From Planctomycetota bacterium (GTDB taxonomy: Bacteria > Planctomycetota > Planctomycetia > Pirellulales > Pirellulaceae), in NCBI GenBank assembly GCA_016872775.1, contig VGZA01000013.1:49486-113485 (forward strand): a DNA stretch of 64,000 nucleotides. Reading direction: 5' to 3'. This document shows, in pieces, positions 63,619 through 64,000 of the stretch. Position 1 is the stretch's first letter, and each line of letters starts with the position of its first letter. The position numbers and the translations under genes are program-made. The notes beneath the pieces were generated by a model. The model did not search any database, was not told the origin of the DNA, and worked only from the letters and a program-made list of their open reading frames with translations.

Positions 63619-64000
63619 ATGGAACGCAAACCAAATGAACCGAATCCAGCCGACCCGTCGCGGGCGACCGTGAGCGTTGCCGCGCAGGTAGGCGGCGCGA
63701 TGCAAGCGGAACTGCCCCTCGGCGATGCGCTTTGCGCGCTGGCGGATTGCGCGCAGACCGCTCAGGAGGCGGCTCGACTGCGGGCGGCAGCCGCGGCGAT
63801 CGAGCAGGGGGCGACCCTCGAGGAGTCACTGTCGCGTTGGAGCGGCTCGGCCCTATTGCGAACGATTGTTGCCCGTGCGAGTCGATCGGGGGAGCGTGGG
63901 CTTTTGCTGACCCGGATCATCGAGCAGCGGCAGCGTATCCAGAGTCTACGGCAGCGAGCGCTCGGCGACCTGGCATACCCGTTATTCATTCTGATTGCTG
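63619..64000 (+). CDS. GspF-like protein, 5' part (runs off the window)
   Basis: Starts at ATG 63619 and stays open to the last base (127 codons). Text such as GDALCALADCAQTAQEAARLRAAAAAIEQGATLEESLSRW and ARASRSGERGLLLTRIIEQRQRIQSL resembles the GspF cytosolic repeat, and the last visible residues (YPLFILIA) start a membrane helix. It probably encodes a paralogue of the preceding gene, starting 31 bases after its stop. No ribosome site was evident. Confidence 0.75.
   Translation, partial: MERKPNEPNPADPSRATVSVAAQVGGAMQAELPLGDALCALADCAQTAQEAARLRAAAAAIEQGATLEESLSRWSGSALLRTIVARASRSGERGLLLTRIIEQRQRIQSLRQRALGDLAYPLFILIA

Noticed and set aside
1..64000. CRISPR arrays, tRNA or rRNA genes, insertion-sequence transposases, phage genes
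   Set aside because: None was recognised: no regularly spaced identical repeats with unique spacers, no tRNA arm motifs, no DDE or tyrosine/serine recombinase text.

Overview
The window looks like a chromosomal segment of a planctomycete, probably of the Pirellula group. The basis is GC-rich DNA, a PSD1/DUF1501 gene pair plus a second DUF1501 gene, a ThuA protein, several Tat-exported Gfo/Idh/MocA and DUF families, a DUF3500 protein, very large numbers of secreted proteins without known function, and palindromic repeats between genes. No rRNA, tRNA, CRISPR array, complete insertion sequence or prophage was recognised. The window opens inside a PSD1 gene and closes inside a second GspF-like gene.

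Layout. 1-6.2 kb: PSD1/DUF1501 pair, a secreted coiled-coil protein, trpE, and an mcsA-mcsB protein-arginine kinase operon behind a good sigma70-type promoter. 6.2-9.7 kb: coaD coupled to a membrane protein, a class V aminotransferase, a tiny membrane protein and a NodB-like protein. 9.7-10.7 kb is a noncoding kilobase with small palindromes. 10.7-20.8 kb: a membrane-anchored VWA protein followed at once by a Tat-exported terpenoid-cyclase-fold protein, a penicillin-acylase-type Ntn hydrolase, DUF3500, a secreted unknown overlapping an inositol-monophosphatase gene, and citrate synthase. 20.9-26.4 kb: membrane protein, Nudix hydrolase, argC, argJ, and a small CxxCH protein with its own promoter and terminator. 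26.5-31.7 kb: ThuA, lipid A-type acyltransferase, DUF1501, unknown membrane protein. 31.9-43.2 kb: envelope genes (HtrA-like protease, a second trypsin-like protease, a large MscS-type channel) around thiL, then a fused NADH-dehydrogenase-like/SelD protein and a zinc-ribbon protein. 43.7-50.9 kb: secreted unknowns, a MATE transporter remnant, a complementary pair of M16 peptidases, a GNAT acetyltransferase, and a graveyard of kinase and other fragments. 51-57.6 kb: two Gfo/Idh/MocA proteins, a CATNNCHG protein, ftsH and a thioredoxin. 57.6-58.8 kb is decayed DNA. 58.8-64 kb: an operon of molybdopterin oxidoreductase, VWA protein (with an apparent one-base frameshift) and serA, then two GspF-like genes divergent from it.

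Most genes are housekeeping metabolism (Trp, Arg, Ser, CoA, thiamine phosphate, TCA cycle) or envelope/export functions, interleaved rather than grouped in long operons. No defence system or biosynthetic cluster was found. The most unusual signals are a roughly 52-bp dispersed repeat whose ends coincide with the TAG stop codons of the neighbouring genes in all four gene-facing cases, a second repeat family that may do the same, the M16 pair that splits the two halves of the active site, and several recent gene-decay or fusion junctions.
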